A stretch of 64,000 bases of DNA from Dermacoccus abyssi (GTDB lineage: Bacteria > Actinomycetota > Actinomycetes > Actinomycetales > Dermatophilaceae), in assembly GCF_003515945.1 (NCBI RefSeq), contig NZ_QWLM01000003.1:230073-294072 (forward strand), in the 5' to 3' direction. Under the pieces are notes generated by a model. The model saw nothing but the letters and a program-made list of their open reading frames with translations, was not told where the DNA came from and did not search any database. Shown piece after piece: positions 9,889-18,208 of this stretch; the first letter of the stretch is position 1, and every line of letters starts with the position of its first letter. Both the position numbers and the translations under genes were made by a program.

Positions 9889-12800
9889 TCACGCGTTCTC
9901 CTGCGGAACACGGACGTCGCCCAGCCGCTGGGAGACCACGGTCGTCACGCCGTCGCCACGCATCGTCACACCGTAGAGCGCGTCCGCGACCTCCATCGTC
10001 CGCTTCTGATGCGTGATGACGATGAGTTGGCTCGAGTCGCGAAGCTCCTCGAACAGGGTGATGAGTCGCCCGAGGTTCGCGTCATCGAGCGCGGCCTCGA
10101 CCTCGTCCATGATGCAGAAGGGGCTCGGTCGCGCCTTGAAGATCGACACGAGCAACGCCACCGCCACGAGCGAACGCTCTCCACCGGACAGCAGCGACAG
10201 GCGCTTGATCTTCTTGCCCGGCGGGCGGGCCTCGACGTCGAGGCCGGTGGTCAGCATGTCGTCCGGGTCGGTGAGGACAAGTCTCCCCTCGCCACCCGGG
10301 AACAGCCGCGAGAAGACGCCTTCGAACTCGCGTGCCACGTCGCGGAAGGCTTCGGTGAAGACCTGCTCGACGCGTGCATCGACCTCGTCCACGATGGACA
10401 TCAGGTCCTTCTTCGAACCGCGCAGGTCGGCGAGCTGCTCGGTGAGAAAGGTGTGGCGCTCCTCGAGCGCGGCGTACTCCTCGAGCGCGAGCGGGTTGAC
10501 CTTCCCCAACTGCTTGAGGTCGCGCTCGGCCCGCTGGAGTCGCTTCTCCTGCACGTTTCGCTCGAAGGGCACCGGCTCCGGCGTCTCCTCCCCCTCGGCG
10601 ACTGGTTCCAGGTGCGGGACAAGCTGATGCGGCCCGTACTCCTCGACGAGCACGTCCGGGTCGATGCCGAGTTCGTCGCCAGCTCTCGTTTCGAGCGCCT
10701 CGATGCGCAGTCCCTGCTGCGCACGGGCCACCTCGTCGCGGTGCACCGAGTCGGTGACCTCCCGCAGGGCGTCCGCCTGCTCCTGAGCCCGCTGGCGGGC
10801 GGCCTTGAGTTGCGCCTCGCGTTCTCCCTTGGCCTGCGCCTCGGCGTCACGCAAGTGCACGAGCCGTTCGAGGGCGCGACGGACGTCGGCCGAGGCCGAC
10901 TCGGCGTGCGAGCTCACCGTCCGTGCCACGCGCGCAGATTCCTCGCGCCTGCGTCGCCTCACCTCGGCCCGCTCGCGCGCCGCGAGCTCAGATCGTGCGG
11001 CCGCTTCGAGCGACTCCGCCCGACCCGAGAGCGCCCGTGCCCGTTCCTGGCGGGTGCGCAGCGTCAACCGGTGTTCGGTCTCCGCCGTACGGGCGGATGC
11101 TGCGAGCGCCGCCAGACGGTCTCGTTCGGCCACCGACGGTTCCTCGTCGCTCGGCTCTTCCTGGGCGTGAGCAAGCCGTAGCTCGAGTTCTTCGAGTTCG
11201 CCGCGGTTCGCTTCGAGCGCCACGCGAGCCTGCTCGATGGAACTACGGATACGCTCTCGCTCGTGATCGGCTGCGGCGATCGTCTGGTGATGACGCGCCA
11301 GCTGCTCCGCGGTCGAGTCGATCTCGGCGTCGCTCTCGGAGAGCCGGTCCGCCGTCGCGTCGGCGGCCGCTTGTGCCTCACGAAGCGGCCCGGCGATCTC
11401 GTCCAGTTCCGTGGCGAGGTCACGTTCGCGCTCTGCTTGTGCCTGGCTGTCACGCCGCGCGTCGTCCAATGCAGCGCGCAGTTCGAGCGTTGAACGCCCC
11501 GGACGCCCCCCTCCGCGCACGAAGGTCGGTGCATAGACGTCGCCGTCCGCAGTGACCGCACGCGCGCCGCTCGCCACGACGGCAAGTGCCGCCTCAGTGT
11601 CGGGGACGAGCGCGAGCCTGTCGACGAGGACGGCGACGGCGGCCGCGAGGTGTTCCGGCACGGTCACCACGTCACGTACCCAGACCGCGCCGTCGGGCAG
11701 TTCCGGCCAGGCGCCGGAGTCGGGGGCGCTCGCTCCGGCGACGACGAGGCCGACCCGGCCCCCCTCGTGATCACGCAGATGCCCGAGGAGACGCGCGGCG
11801 TCCTCGTGCGACGCGATGACGAACGATTCAGCCGCCCACCCGAGCGCGACGGAGACGGCCGCCTCGTGGCCCGGTTCGACCCGTAAGGCTTCGACGAGTT
11901 CACCGCCGAGGCCGGCGACGTCGTCGGGGAGGTTCTCACGGGACGCCCCGGCCGAACCCAGGGACATCTCGAGCGCCTCGGCACGGGCTGAGGCGGCGCC
12001 ACTTCGTTGCGACGCGGTGGTGCGCGCGTCACGCAGTTCGCGGCGTCGCTCGTCGAGCTCCGCCAGTCGCGACGTGGCTTCCTCGGCCGCCGCGTTGAGG
12101 GCCTCCTCGCCCGACTCGAGCTCCGCGAGGCGTGCCTGCAGAGTTTCGACCTCACGTCGAGCTTCGTCGACACGCTCCGACGATCCGCCCAGAGTGCCGC
12201 GCAATCGACCGATCTCGGCCTCACCCGCCTCGACGCGAGAACGTCGAGCCTCCACTTGACCGTGAAGCTTGGCGAGGCCCTCTCGGCGGTCGGCGGCGGC
12301 GCGCGCGAGGCGCACGATCCGCTGCTGCTCCCCCTGGTGAGCCTGCTCGGCTTCCTCGCGGGTGCGAACGGCCTCGTCGACGGCCTTCTGTGCTTCATCG
12401 GCCCGAGCCTGGAGTTCGAGTTCCTCCCCTCGCACACGCTCGGCCTGCCGTCGCAACTGCTCGGGATCGCGACCCGAATGCGACGGTTCGTCGTCGGCCG
12501 CCATGAGGCGTACGCGTTCGCTCGACAAGCGGGCGGTCGCATCGAGTTTCTCCGCGAGGGACGTGAGCGAGTACCACTGCTGCTGGAGCGCGTCGAGTGC
12601 GGGAGCCTTGCGGGCCGCGTCGTCCTCGAGTTCGGCGACAGCGCGTTTCGCCTCGGCCACGGAAGCCTCGAGCCGCGTGCGACGTTCGACGAGTGCCTTC
12701 TCGTCGGCGAGGTCGGCCTCGAGACCCGCACGCTGCTGGACGAGATCGTCCGCCAGGAGGCGAAGGCGAGCGTCGCGCACCGTCATCTGGATAGACCGTG

Positions 12801-13443
12801 CCCGACGCGCCGTCTCCGCTTGTCGTCCGAGCGGCCCGAGTTGACGACGCACCTCGGCCGTCAGATCGGCGACGCGGGTCAGGTTTCCCTCCATCCCCTC
12901 GAGCTTGCGCAGCGCCTTCTCCTTGCGCCGGCGGTGCTTGAGGACGCCCGCGGCCTCCTCGATGAAGCCGCGCCGCTCCTCCGGGGTAGCTCGCAGGACG
13001 GCGTCGAGCTGGCCCTGGCCGACGATGACGTGCATCTCGCGGCCGATACCCGAATCCGAGAGGAGCTCCTGGATGTCGAGGAGCCGGCAAGGCGTGCTGT
13101 TGATCGCGTACTCCGAGCCGCCGCCACGGAACATCGTGCGGCTGATCGTCACCTCGGTGTAGTCGATGGGCAATGCGCCGTCGGAGTTGTCGATCGTCAT
13201 CGTCACCTGGGCGCGCCCGAGCGGCTGACGCCCGGAGGTTCCCGCGAAGATGACGTCGTCCATCTTGCCGCCGCGCAAGCTGCGCGCACTTCCCTCGCCC
13301 ATGACCCAGGCGAGAGCGTCGACGACGTTGCTCTTGCCCGATCCGTTCGGGCCGACGATGCAGGTGATGCCCGGCTCGAGGACGAGGTCGGTTGCCGAGG
13401 CGAACGACTTGAACCCGCGCAGGGTCAACCACTTGACGTACAA
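9889..13443 (-). CDS. smc: Chromosome segregation ATPase SMC
   Basis: A 1184-residue structural maintenance of chromosomes protein. The N-terminal head has Walker A (GPNGSGKSN, about 32-40) and the Q-loop region. Two long coiled-coil arms flank a hinge at about residues 480-640. The C-terminal head has the ABC signature LSGGERSLVAVALL and Walker B FCIMDEVEAALDD. Length and layout match full-length bacterial SMC. In many actinobacteria mutM and rnc lie directly upstream of smc; here map, a small membrane gene and the copper island intervene. Confidence 0.97.
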   Translation of the reverse strand: MYVKWLTLRGFKSFASATDLVLEPGITCIVGPNGSGKSNVVDALAWVMGEGSARSLRGGKMDDVIFAGTSGRQPLGRAQVTMTIDNSDGALPIDYTEVTISRTMFRGGGSEYAINSTPCRLLDIQELLSDSGIGREMHVIVGQGQLDAVLRATPEERRGFIEEAAGVLKHRRRKEKALRKLEGMEGNLTRVADLTAEVRRQLGPLGRQAETARRARSIQMTVRDARLRLLADDLVQQRAGLEADLADEKALVERRTRLEASVAEAKRAVAELEDDAARKAPALDALQQQWYSLTSLAEKLDATARLSSERVRLMAADDEPSHSGRDPEQLRRQAERVRGEELELQARADEAQKAVDEAVRTREEAEQAHQGEQQRIVRLARAAADRREGLAKLHGQVEARRSRVEAGEAEIGRLRGTLGGSSERVDEARREVETLQARLAELESGEEALNAAAEEATSRLAELDERRRELRDARTTASQRSGAASARAEALEMSLGSAGASRENLPDDVAGLGGELVEALRVEPGHEAAVSVALGWAAESFVIASHEDAARLLGHLRDHEGGRVGLVVAGASAPDSGAWPELPDGAVWVRDVVTVPEHLAAAVAVLVDRLALVPDTEAALAVVASGARAVTADGDVYAPTFVRGGGRPGRSTLELRAALDDARRDSQAQAERERDLATELDEIAGPLREAQAAADATADRLSESDAEIDSTAEQLARHHQTIAAADHERERIRSSIEQARVALEANRGELEELELRLAHAQEEPSDEEPSVAERDRLAALAASARTAETEHRLTLRTRQERARALSGRAESLEAAARSELAARERAEVRRRRREESARVARTVSSHAESASADVRRALERLVHLRDAEAQAKGEREAQLKAARQRAQEQADALREVTDSVHRDEVARAQQGLRIEALETRAGDELGIDPDVLVEEYGPHQLVPHLEPVAEGEETPEPVPFERNVQEKRLQRAERDLKQLGKVNPLALEEYAALEERHTFLTEQLADLRGSKKDLMSIVDEVDARVEQVFTEAFRDVAREFEGVFSRLFPGGEGRLVLTDPDDMLTTGLDVEARPPGKKIKRLSLLSGGERSLVAVALLVSIFKARPSPFCIMDEVEAALDDANLGRLITLFEELRDSSQLIVITHQKRTMEVADALYGVTMRGDGVTTVVSQRLGDVRVPQENA

Positions 13444-13452
13444 GCGGCTACC

Positions 13453-14220
13453 TCACGAACGAGCCGTGAGCACGAGCGGGCCGTCGCCCGTCACGGCGAC
13501 GGTGTGCTCGCTGTGAGCGCCGCGGGAGCCGTCGACGCTGCGCAACGTCCAGCCGTCGGCATCCTGAACGAGTTGATCAGTGCCGGCCATGAGCCACGGC
13601 TCAATGGCGATGACGAGACCCTCTCGCAGCTTGAGCCCACGCCCCGCGCGCCCGTCGTTGGGCACGTGCGGCTCGCCGTGCATGGCGCGGCCGACGCCGT
13701 GGCCACCGAACTGCGTGTTGACGCGGTATCCCGCACCGTGACACACGTCCGCAATAGCAGCCGAGATGTCACCGAGCTTGCCGCCGGGGCGGGCCTGTTC
13801 GATGCCGGCGGCAAGGGCGCGCTCGGTCGTCTCGATGAGACGCAGATCTTCGTCGCGCGGCGTGCCCACAACGACCGAGAGCGCGGAATCACTCACCCAG
13901 CCGTCCAACGAGGCTGCGAAGTCGACCGAAAGGAGGTCGCCGTCGGCGAGGGTGTAGTCGTGCGGCAGGCCGTGAAGAACCGCGTCGTTGACGCTCGTGC
14001 ACAACACCTTGCCGAAGGGGCTCGCGCCGAAACTCGGGTGATAGTCGATGTAGCACGACTCGGCTCCGGCATCCTTGATCATGCGGTGAGCGAGCGCGTC
14101 GAGCTCGAGCAGATTGACGCCCACGTCCGCTGCCTCACGCAGAGCGGTGAGGACGGAGGCGACGAGCCGACCGGCAGGCTTCATCTCGTCGAGTTCACGG
14201 GGCGTTCGCAGTTCGATCAC
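13453..14220 (-). CDS. map: Methionine aminopeptidase, type I
   Basis: A 255-residue metalloprotease that removes the initiator methionine from nascent proteins. Metal ligands are visible: the two aspartates in SVDFAASLDGWVSDSA, the histidine in FGGHGVG and the glutamates in AIEPW and SEHTVAV. The cap histidine lies in YIDYHPSFG. I chose the GTG at 14220 (VIELRTPREL); a TACCGT -10-like hexamer six bases upstream suggests a leaderless mRNA, and the longer frame to 14292 has no homology-like content. The stop is 9 bp from the start of smc, so the two are probably co-transcribed. Confidence 0.93.
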   Translation of the reverse strand: MIELRTPRELDEMKPAGRLVASVLTALREAADVGVNLLELDALAHRMIKDAGAESCYIDYHPSFGASPFGKVLCTSVNDAVLHGLPHDYTLADGDLLSVDFAASLDGWVSDSALSVVVGTPRDEDLRLIETTERALAAGIEQARPGGKLGDISAAIADVCHGAGYRVNTQFGGHGVGRAMHGEPHVPNDGRAGRGLKLREGLVIAIEPWLMAGTDQLVQDADGWTLRSVDGSRGAHSEHTVAVTGDGPLVLTARS

Positions 14221-14364
14221 GATCCAACGGTAGTGGAGAGCGACGACAGCCTCCGCCACCGGCAGACGTTGCCAGGACGAGAACGCGACCAAGTCGACGG
14301 ATAACGACTCCTCCTCCGGTCAAATCCAAGGTGCTGGCCATAATGAGGTGGCTTGCGCCACAAT

Positions 14365-14381
14365 CCAATCCGTGATTGGAC
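14365..14381 (+). promoter_or_regulatory. Inverted repeat before the small membrane-protein gene
   Basis: TCCAATCCGTGATTGGA is a perfect 6-bp inverted repeat with a 5-bp centre, three bases before the ATG at 14384. It may be an operator in the region between divergent map and the membrane gene. No binding protein can be named. Confidence 0.35.
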
Positions 14382-14383
14382 GC

Positions 14384-14872
14384 ATGCCCAATAATGACTC
14401 GTTGCGGCCCCGCCTGCTGCTCAGCGGCGCGCTGCGGCAAGTTTCGTGTGGGCTCCACTGCATCGGATCGACGATGCTCGCGCTCACACTCGTTCTCGCC
14501 GGCCCCATCCTCGTGATTGTCGGCATTCACCGTACCCTCGAGGCCGCATTCGGGCGCTCGGTCATCCCCGGCTGGCACCCCGAGCACGCAGAATCGCTCC
14601 TCGTCACATTCCTCGCTCTCGCAGCATCGACGTCGGTGGCCGCCGTGTTGCTCGCCACGAGTTGGGGCCTTCACGCGGCGAGGCGCCGCCTGTGTCCTTC
14701 CCCGAGCGGCCCGAACTCTCCACGTCCCCCGCAACGACGCTCGGGCGGGACGTTTCCGGCGCAAGCACGCGTGCTGCTGGTTCCGTTCACGAACGGCTCA
14801 GTGACCCCTGCCCCTCCGTCGAGGCAGACCGCTTCACCCCGCGTCCGCGGGGATCAGCGCGGCGGCTTCTGA
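14384..14872 (+). CDS. Putative two-pass membrane protein, unknown
   Basis: A 162-residue frame, [10 protein letters not shown] start. Two hydrophobic segments ([17 protein letters not shown] and [18 protein letters not shown]) are separated by a short polar loop. The last 60 residues are Pro/Arg/Ser-rich and disordered-looking. An in-frame ATG at 14348 would add 12 residues. The gene runs opposite to its neighbours, and its 3' end overlaps the displaced end of mutM by about 19 bp. It lies just outside the island. Existence is plausible from the two clean membrane segments, but no family is recognised. Confidence 0.45.
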   Translation: MPNNDSLRPRLLLSGALRQVSCGLHCIGSTMLALTLVLAGPILVIVGIHRTLEAAFGRSVIPGWHPEHAESLLVTFLALAASTSVAAVLLATSWGLHAARRRLCPSPSGPNSPRPPQRRSGGTFPAQARVLLVPFTNGSVTPAPPSRQTASPRVRGDQRGGF

Positions 14873-14991
14873 CAGGTCGGGCAGAAGTGTGACGAGCGGT
14901 TCATGAACTGCTCGCGCACGATGAGCGTTCCGCACCGCCGGCACGGCTTGCCCTGCTGGCCGTAGGCGTCGAGGGAGCGGTCGAAGTAGCC
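14854..14991 (-). pseudogene. mutM: Displaced native 3' end of mutM (zinc-finger part)
   Basis: The minus strand encodes [10 protein letters not shown], a [13 protein letters not shown] zinc-finger half and the terminus [15 protein letters not shown] followed by a stop. This is the C-terminal zinc finger of formamidopyrimidine-DNA glycosylase without the rest of the enzyme. Bases 14897-14991 are identical to 31242-31336 in full-length mutM. It is best explained as the original end of mutM, cut off when the island inserted. The frame runs upstream into island DNA (to 15159) but the added residues do not look like MutM. Confidence 0.85.
14897..14991. repeat. Left attachment repeat (95 bp)
   Basis: This 95-bp stretch begins CGGTTCATGAACTGCTCGCG and ends CGGTCGAAGTAGCC. 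It is identical, in the same orientation, to 31242-31336. Outside these limits the two copies diverge at once on both sides. It is the left boundary of the island and marks the recombination target inside mutM. Confidence 0.9.
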
Positions 14992-15492
14992 CGACTCCAC
15001 AAGTTTGTGACGTTCACTCACAAGCGAGTCGAGTCGACAGTCGACTCGCAATTGAATAGGCACTCGACTCGCACTCCCAATCGGCAGGGCAGGACCGCGT
15101 TGAAGGCCATGATACTGATGTGGGTCGCCGGGTTGGTTTGAGCGCTCCAATCGAGGCATTCGGGCCGCGGCGGCGACATCGAGCTGCGTCCCGAGAAGGA
15201 GATGCTGCGAGACGACGGCTCAGCGATCTCGACCTCGCCCTTGTCCCGGACGCAGCCTCGCAGAGTTGAGGACGAACGCGCTCGCTGATCCGACGTGGAT
15301 GAACGCTGCCGGCACCGACGGAGAGCGATCTGGCCCGCACGAAGTCGATGCCGAGCTCGACGGCGACGACGGTGGCCCGGCCGTTGTTCGTCTCCGGGCG
15401 TCGAAGACCAGGGCGACGACGGGTCGCCCGGGGATGGTCGAGCTCGGCTCGCGAGGACGACGAGGCATCCACGCTGTCGTCGATTCGACGAG
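14992..15492. other. Island left-end DNA without a confident gene
   Basis: This 500-bp stretch separates the left repeat from the tetR gene. It holds an inverted repeat (15024-15032 GCGAGTCGA with 15041-15049 TCGACTCGC) and a second copy of CGACTCGCA at about 15065. Several frames stay open on both strands because of the high GC content, but none has recognisable motifs. It may be the remnant of a deleted gene, possibly the missing recombinase, but no residue pattern supports that. Confidence 0.4.
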
Positions 15493-16125
15493 TCAGGAGT
15501 GGCCGTTGGCGGTGAACGCGGAGCGGAGGGTGTCGACGATGACGCGGGCCGCGTCGTCGCCGTCGAGCCGGCCCGCAGTGACCTCTTCGGCTGCGGCGTT
15601 CATCGTCAGGTGGGTGACTGCGAGGAGCCAGTCGACAGGCATATCGACACGGAAGACGCCCGCGTTCTGGCCGCGCTCGAGAAGACCCCGCATCCGGGCT
15701 TCGGCCTTCTCGTGCATCTCACGGATGCGGGTCGACTGCAGCTCGCGCTGAGCCACCACGAGCACGGCTCGGATGCGCTCCAGGAGCATCCAGCTCGAGG
15801 CGATCAGGGCCTCGAATGCCTCGCCGGGATCACCGTCGAGGGGCACGTCGGCCAGGACGGCCTCGGCCTGCTCAAGGCTGTCGGCGAGCGTCGCGTCGAT
15901 GAGCTCGGCGCGCGTCTTGAAGTGCCCGTAGAGGGTCATCCGGCCGACGCCCGCCTCGGCGGCGATGTCGGCGACGGAGGCATCGGGGTCTTTCCGGAGC
16001 GCGTCGGGAGTCGCCGCGAGGATCTTCGCCCGGTTGCGCTGGGCGTCCGCCCGCTGGTTGGCCGTCCTTCCTCGGCGCACCGGCTTCTGCTCACCAGCGC
16101 CGGCCGCGCCCGTTCCGTTCGGCAT
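15493..16125 (-). CDS. TetR-family transcriptional repressor
   Basis: A 210-residue regulator. After a basic N-terminal arm, the helix-turn-helix lies at about residues 47-68 (ASVADIAAEAGVGRMTLYGHF). The remainder is an all-helical ligand-binding domain. It is divergent from the MFS efflux gene at 16291, and the 165-bp gap holds a CTCGTA-n8-TACGAG palindrome. The usual model is repression of both genes, relieved by a substrate of the pump. The ligand is unknown. Confidence 0.9.
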   Translation of the reverse strand: MPNGTGAAGAGEQKPVRRGRTANQRADAQRNRAKILAATPDALRKDPDASVADIAAEAGVGRMTLYGHFKTRAELIDATLADSLEQAEAVLADVPLDGDPGEAFEALIASSWMLLERIRAVLVVAQRELQSTRIREMHEKAEARMRGLLERGQNAGVFRVDMPVDWLLAVTHLTMNAAAEEVTAGRLDGDDAARVIVDTLRSAFTANGHS

Positions 16126-16138
16126 GCCCCACCCCTAA

Positions 16139-16158
16139 CTCGTACGGGAATATACGAG
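16139..16158. promoter_or_regulatory. Probable TetR operator
   Basis: CTCGTA at 16139-16144 and TACGAG at 16153-16158 form a perfect 6-bp inverted repeat with an 8-bp centre. It lies 14 bp upstream of tetR in the divergent tetR-MFS gap. TATATT (minus strand, 16149-16154) in its centre could be the tetR -10, so binding would block transcription. Inferred from position and symmetry. Confidence 0.55.
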
Positions 16159-16256
16159 ATACTCTAGCCGTTAGAAGTCGTACATCGATGCTTGACTTCG
16201 GTGAGGGCCTCCCGGCCCGCGACGACCCCGCCGAGAGCGAAAGGACCTGTGGAGCC

Positions 16257-16298
16257 ATGACAACGACGACGCAAGACAGGGAGGTGCGCCATGTCTGA
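16257..16298 (+). CDS. Short upstream frame overlapping the MFS start
   Basis: ATG at 16257 encodes the 13-residue MTTTTQDREVRHV. Its stop (16296-16298) lies just inside the MFS gene, whose ATG is at 16291. A GGAG is close upstream and AAAGGA lies further up. The ribosome site of the MFS gene (AGGGAGG, 16278-16284) is inside this short frame, so its translation would control access to the MFS start. It may be a leader peptide or chance. Confidence 0.3.
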   Translation: MTTTTQDREVRHV

Positions 16299-17856
16299 GA
16301 CGAACGCGCCCGCGCCCCGGGCCGGGGCGAAGCAGTGGTGGGGCCTGGCGGTCCTGGTGATCCCGTCGACCCTGCTGTTCATGATGTTGACGATCCTGTT
16401 CCTGGCCGCGCCGAGCATGGCCGCCGACCTGAGCCCGACGAGCGCGCAGCTGCTGTGGATCCTCGACATCTACGGGTTCGTCATGGCCGGGTTCCTCTTC
16501 GCGATGGTCGTCCTCGGCGACCGGATCGGCAAGCGACTCCTCATGGTGATCGGCGCGGTCCTGTTCGGGATCGTGTCCATCGCCGCGGCGTTGACGACCA
16601 GTCCCGAGCTGATGATCGCCTGGCGCTCCGTCCTCGGCGTGGGAGGAGCCATGATGCTCCCGTCCACGCTGGGACTGATCTTCGTGCTGTTCGCCGACCC
16701 GAAGGCTCGAGGCGTCGCGATCGGCGTGTGGGCCGGCGGGATCTCCGCCGGAGTCGCCCTCGGCCCACTGCTGTCCGGCCTGCTGCTCGAGGTCTTCGGC
16801 TGGCAGGCGACGTTCCTGGTCGCGGTGCCCGTGATGGCGCTGGTGGCCATCGGTGCGCCACTGCTGCTGCCCGAGCACAGGGATCCGACCGCGAAGATCG
16901 ATCTGTTCAGCGCACTGCTCCTGGTCGCTTCGCTGCTGGCCATCATCTACGGCGTCAAGCGCTTCGCCACCCAGGAGCCGGCCGGTCCGTCGATCGGCCT
17001 CCTGATCGCCGGAGCACTGGTCGGGCTGTGGTTCGTGATCCGGCAGCTGCGTGCGGCCCAGCCCTTGCTGGACGTGCGGCTGTTCGCCAACCGCACCGTC
17101 AGCGGGGCGCTCGCGGTGTTCCTGCTGTCGGCCGCGGCGCTGGGCGGGGTGTACTCGCTTTTCACCCAGTACCTGCAGCAGGTCCAGGGACTCTCGCCCA
17201 TGCAGGCCGGGCTGTCGATCCTGCCCGCCGCGGCAGTCCTCATCGTCGTCTCGACCCTCTCGCCGATGCTCGCCCGGAGGTTCCGGCCGGGCAACGTGAT
17301 CGCCGTCGGGCTGCTCACCCAGGTCGTCGGCTACCTCCTGTTCACTCAGCTGGATGCCGGCACCGGCCTGGGACTGGTGATCGCGAGCTTCGTCGTCACC
17401 TACCCCGGGGTCGCGCCGTCCATGGCGCTGACAACGGACCTGGTGGTGAGCTCGGTCCCGCCGGAGAAGGCCGGCGGTGCCTCCGGGCTCGCGACGACCG
17501 TCAACGACCTGGGCATCTCCCTCGGCGTCGCGGTCATCGGCAGCATCGGTATCGCCGCCTACCGCAGCCAGCTCAGCGGCTCCCTGCCCGATGGAATGCC
17601 ACCGGAGGCCACGGCCGCCGCCAAGACCGGAATCGACGGGGCCATCGCCGCCGCCGGGCAACTGCCGGGCGACATCGGCGAGGCACTGACGACCGCGGCC
17701 CAGCAGGCGTTCACCAGCGGACTCAACGCCGCCGGGATCACCTCCGCGGTCATCGCCGCCGTCGCCGCGCTCATCGCCGCCGTCGGGCTGCGCCACATCC
17801 GCCCCACCGGGCGGGCCCACGACGACGCCGAGAAGGAAACCGCTCAGGAGTCGTGA
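16291..17856 (+). CDS. MFS drug-efflux transporter, DHA2/QacA-like (14 TM)
   Basis: A 521-residue major facilitator of the 14-helix drug/proton antiporter type. Visible features include an acidic residue in helix 1/2 (LDIYGFVMAGF), motif A (GDRIGKR) after helix 2 and a motif C-like helix 5 (GISAGVALGPLLSG). The C-terminus is soluble and charged. Ribosome site AGGGAGG is six bases before the ATG. It is divergent from tetR, forming a classic regulator-pump pair. The substrate cannot be read from sequence; lipophilic cations or biocides are typical for the family. It is followed by a hairpin at 17875-17902. Confidence 0.9.
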   Translation: MSETNAPAPRAGAKQWWGLAVLVIPSTLLFMMLTILFLAAPSMAADLSPTSAQLLWILDIYGFVMAGFLFAMVVLGDRIGKRLLMVIGAVLFGIVSIAAALTTSPELMIAWRSVLGVGGAMMLPSTLGLIFVLFADPKARGVAIGVWAGGISAGVALGPLLSGLLLEVFGWQATFLVAVPVMALVAIGAPLLLPEHRDPTAKIDLFSALLLVASLLAIIYGVKRFATQEPAGPSIGLLIAGALVGLWFVIRQLRAAQPLLDVRLFANRTVSGALAVFLLSAAALGGVYSLFTQYLQQVQGLSPMQAGLSILPAAAVLIVVSTLSPMLARRFRPGNVIAVGLLTQVVGYLLFTQLDAGTGLGLVIASFVVTYPGVAPSMALTTDLVVSSVPPEKAGGASGLATTVNDLGISLGVAVIGSIGIAAYRSQLSGSLPDGMPPEATAAAKTGIDGAIAAAGQLPGDIGEALTTAAQQAFTSGLNAAGITSAVIAAVAALIAAVGLRHIRPTGRAHDDAEKETAQES

Positions 17857-17874
17857 TGCACCACCATCGTTCGT

Positions 17875-17902
17875 GTCCGGCGGACGGATGAGTCCGCCGG
17901 AC
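17875..17902 (+). terminator. Hairpin after the MFS gene
   Basis: GTCCGGCGGAC (17875-17885) and GTCCGCCGGAC (17892-17902) form a perfect 11-bp stem with a 6-base loop, 19 bases after the MFS stop. No U-tract follows, so it may be an imperfect intrinsic terminator. The rest of the 352-bp gap to the oxidase gene holds only the small frame at 17991. Confidence 0.5.
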
Positions 17903-17990
17903 GCGAACGCCGACACCCGCAACAGGTAATCCGAGAGGACGGCGGATCCGTCCTGCGACGAGGCCGCCGAACGACGCCGAAGGAGTCACG

Positions 17991-18134
17991 ATGACCACGC
18001 TCAGAACCACCATCGACACTGTCCGACATTCTCCGACGCCGCGGCGTGTGCTGCACTGTTTGCTCCGATGCGCCGTGTCGGGTGCATCGGACCGTCTCGC
18101 CCGGGCCAGGCAGACGCCATGTCGGCGCGAATGA
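17991..18134 (+). CDS. Small unrecognised frame with a good ribosome site
   Basis: ATG at 17991 is preceded by AAGGAG at a spacing of about six bases. It encodes 47 residues beginning MTTLRTTIDTVRHSPTPRRV and containing three cysteines (HCLLRCAV, TPCRRE). It ends 75 bp before the convergent multicopper oxidase stop. No family is recognised. The strong start signal before a short, composition-biased product suggests either a small protein or a gene truncated by rearrangement. Confidence 0.3.
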   Translation: MTTLRTTIDTVRHSPTPRRVLHCLLRCAVSGASDRLARARQTPCRRE

Positions 18135-18208
18135 AGCTTCCAGGTCGCCAGGCCGGCCCGCCTGCGGCGCGGGGCCGCGCACCCGAGGAGGTGCGCGGCC
18201 CCGGTGCC

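Noticed and set aside
16171..17922. A 583-codon minus-strand open frame opposite the QacA-like pump
   Set aside because: Shadow of a real membrane protein; no recognisable motif.
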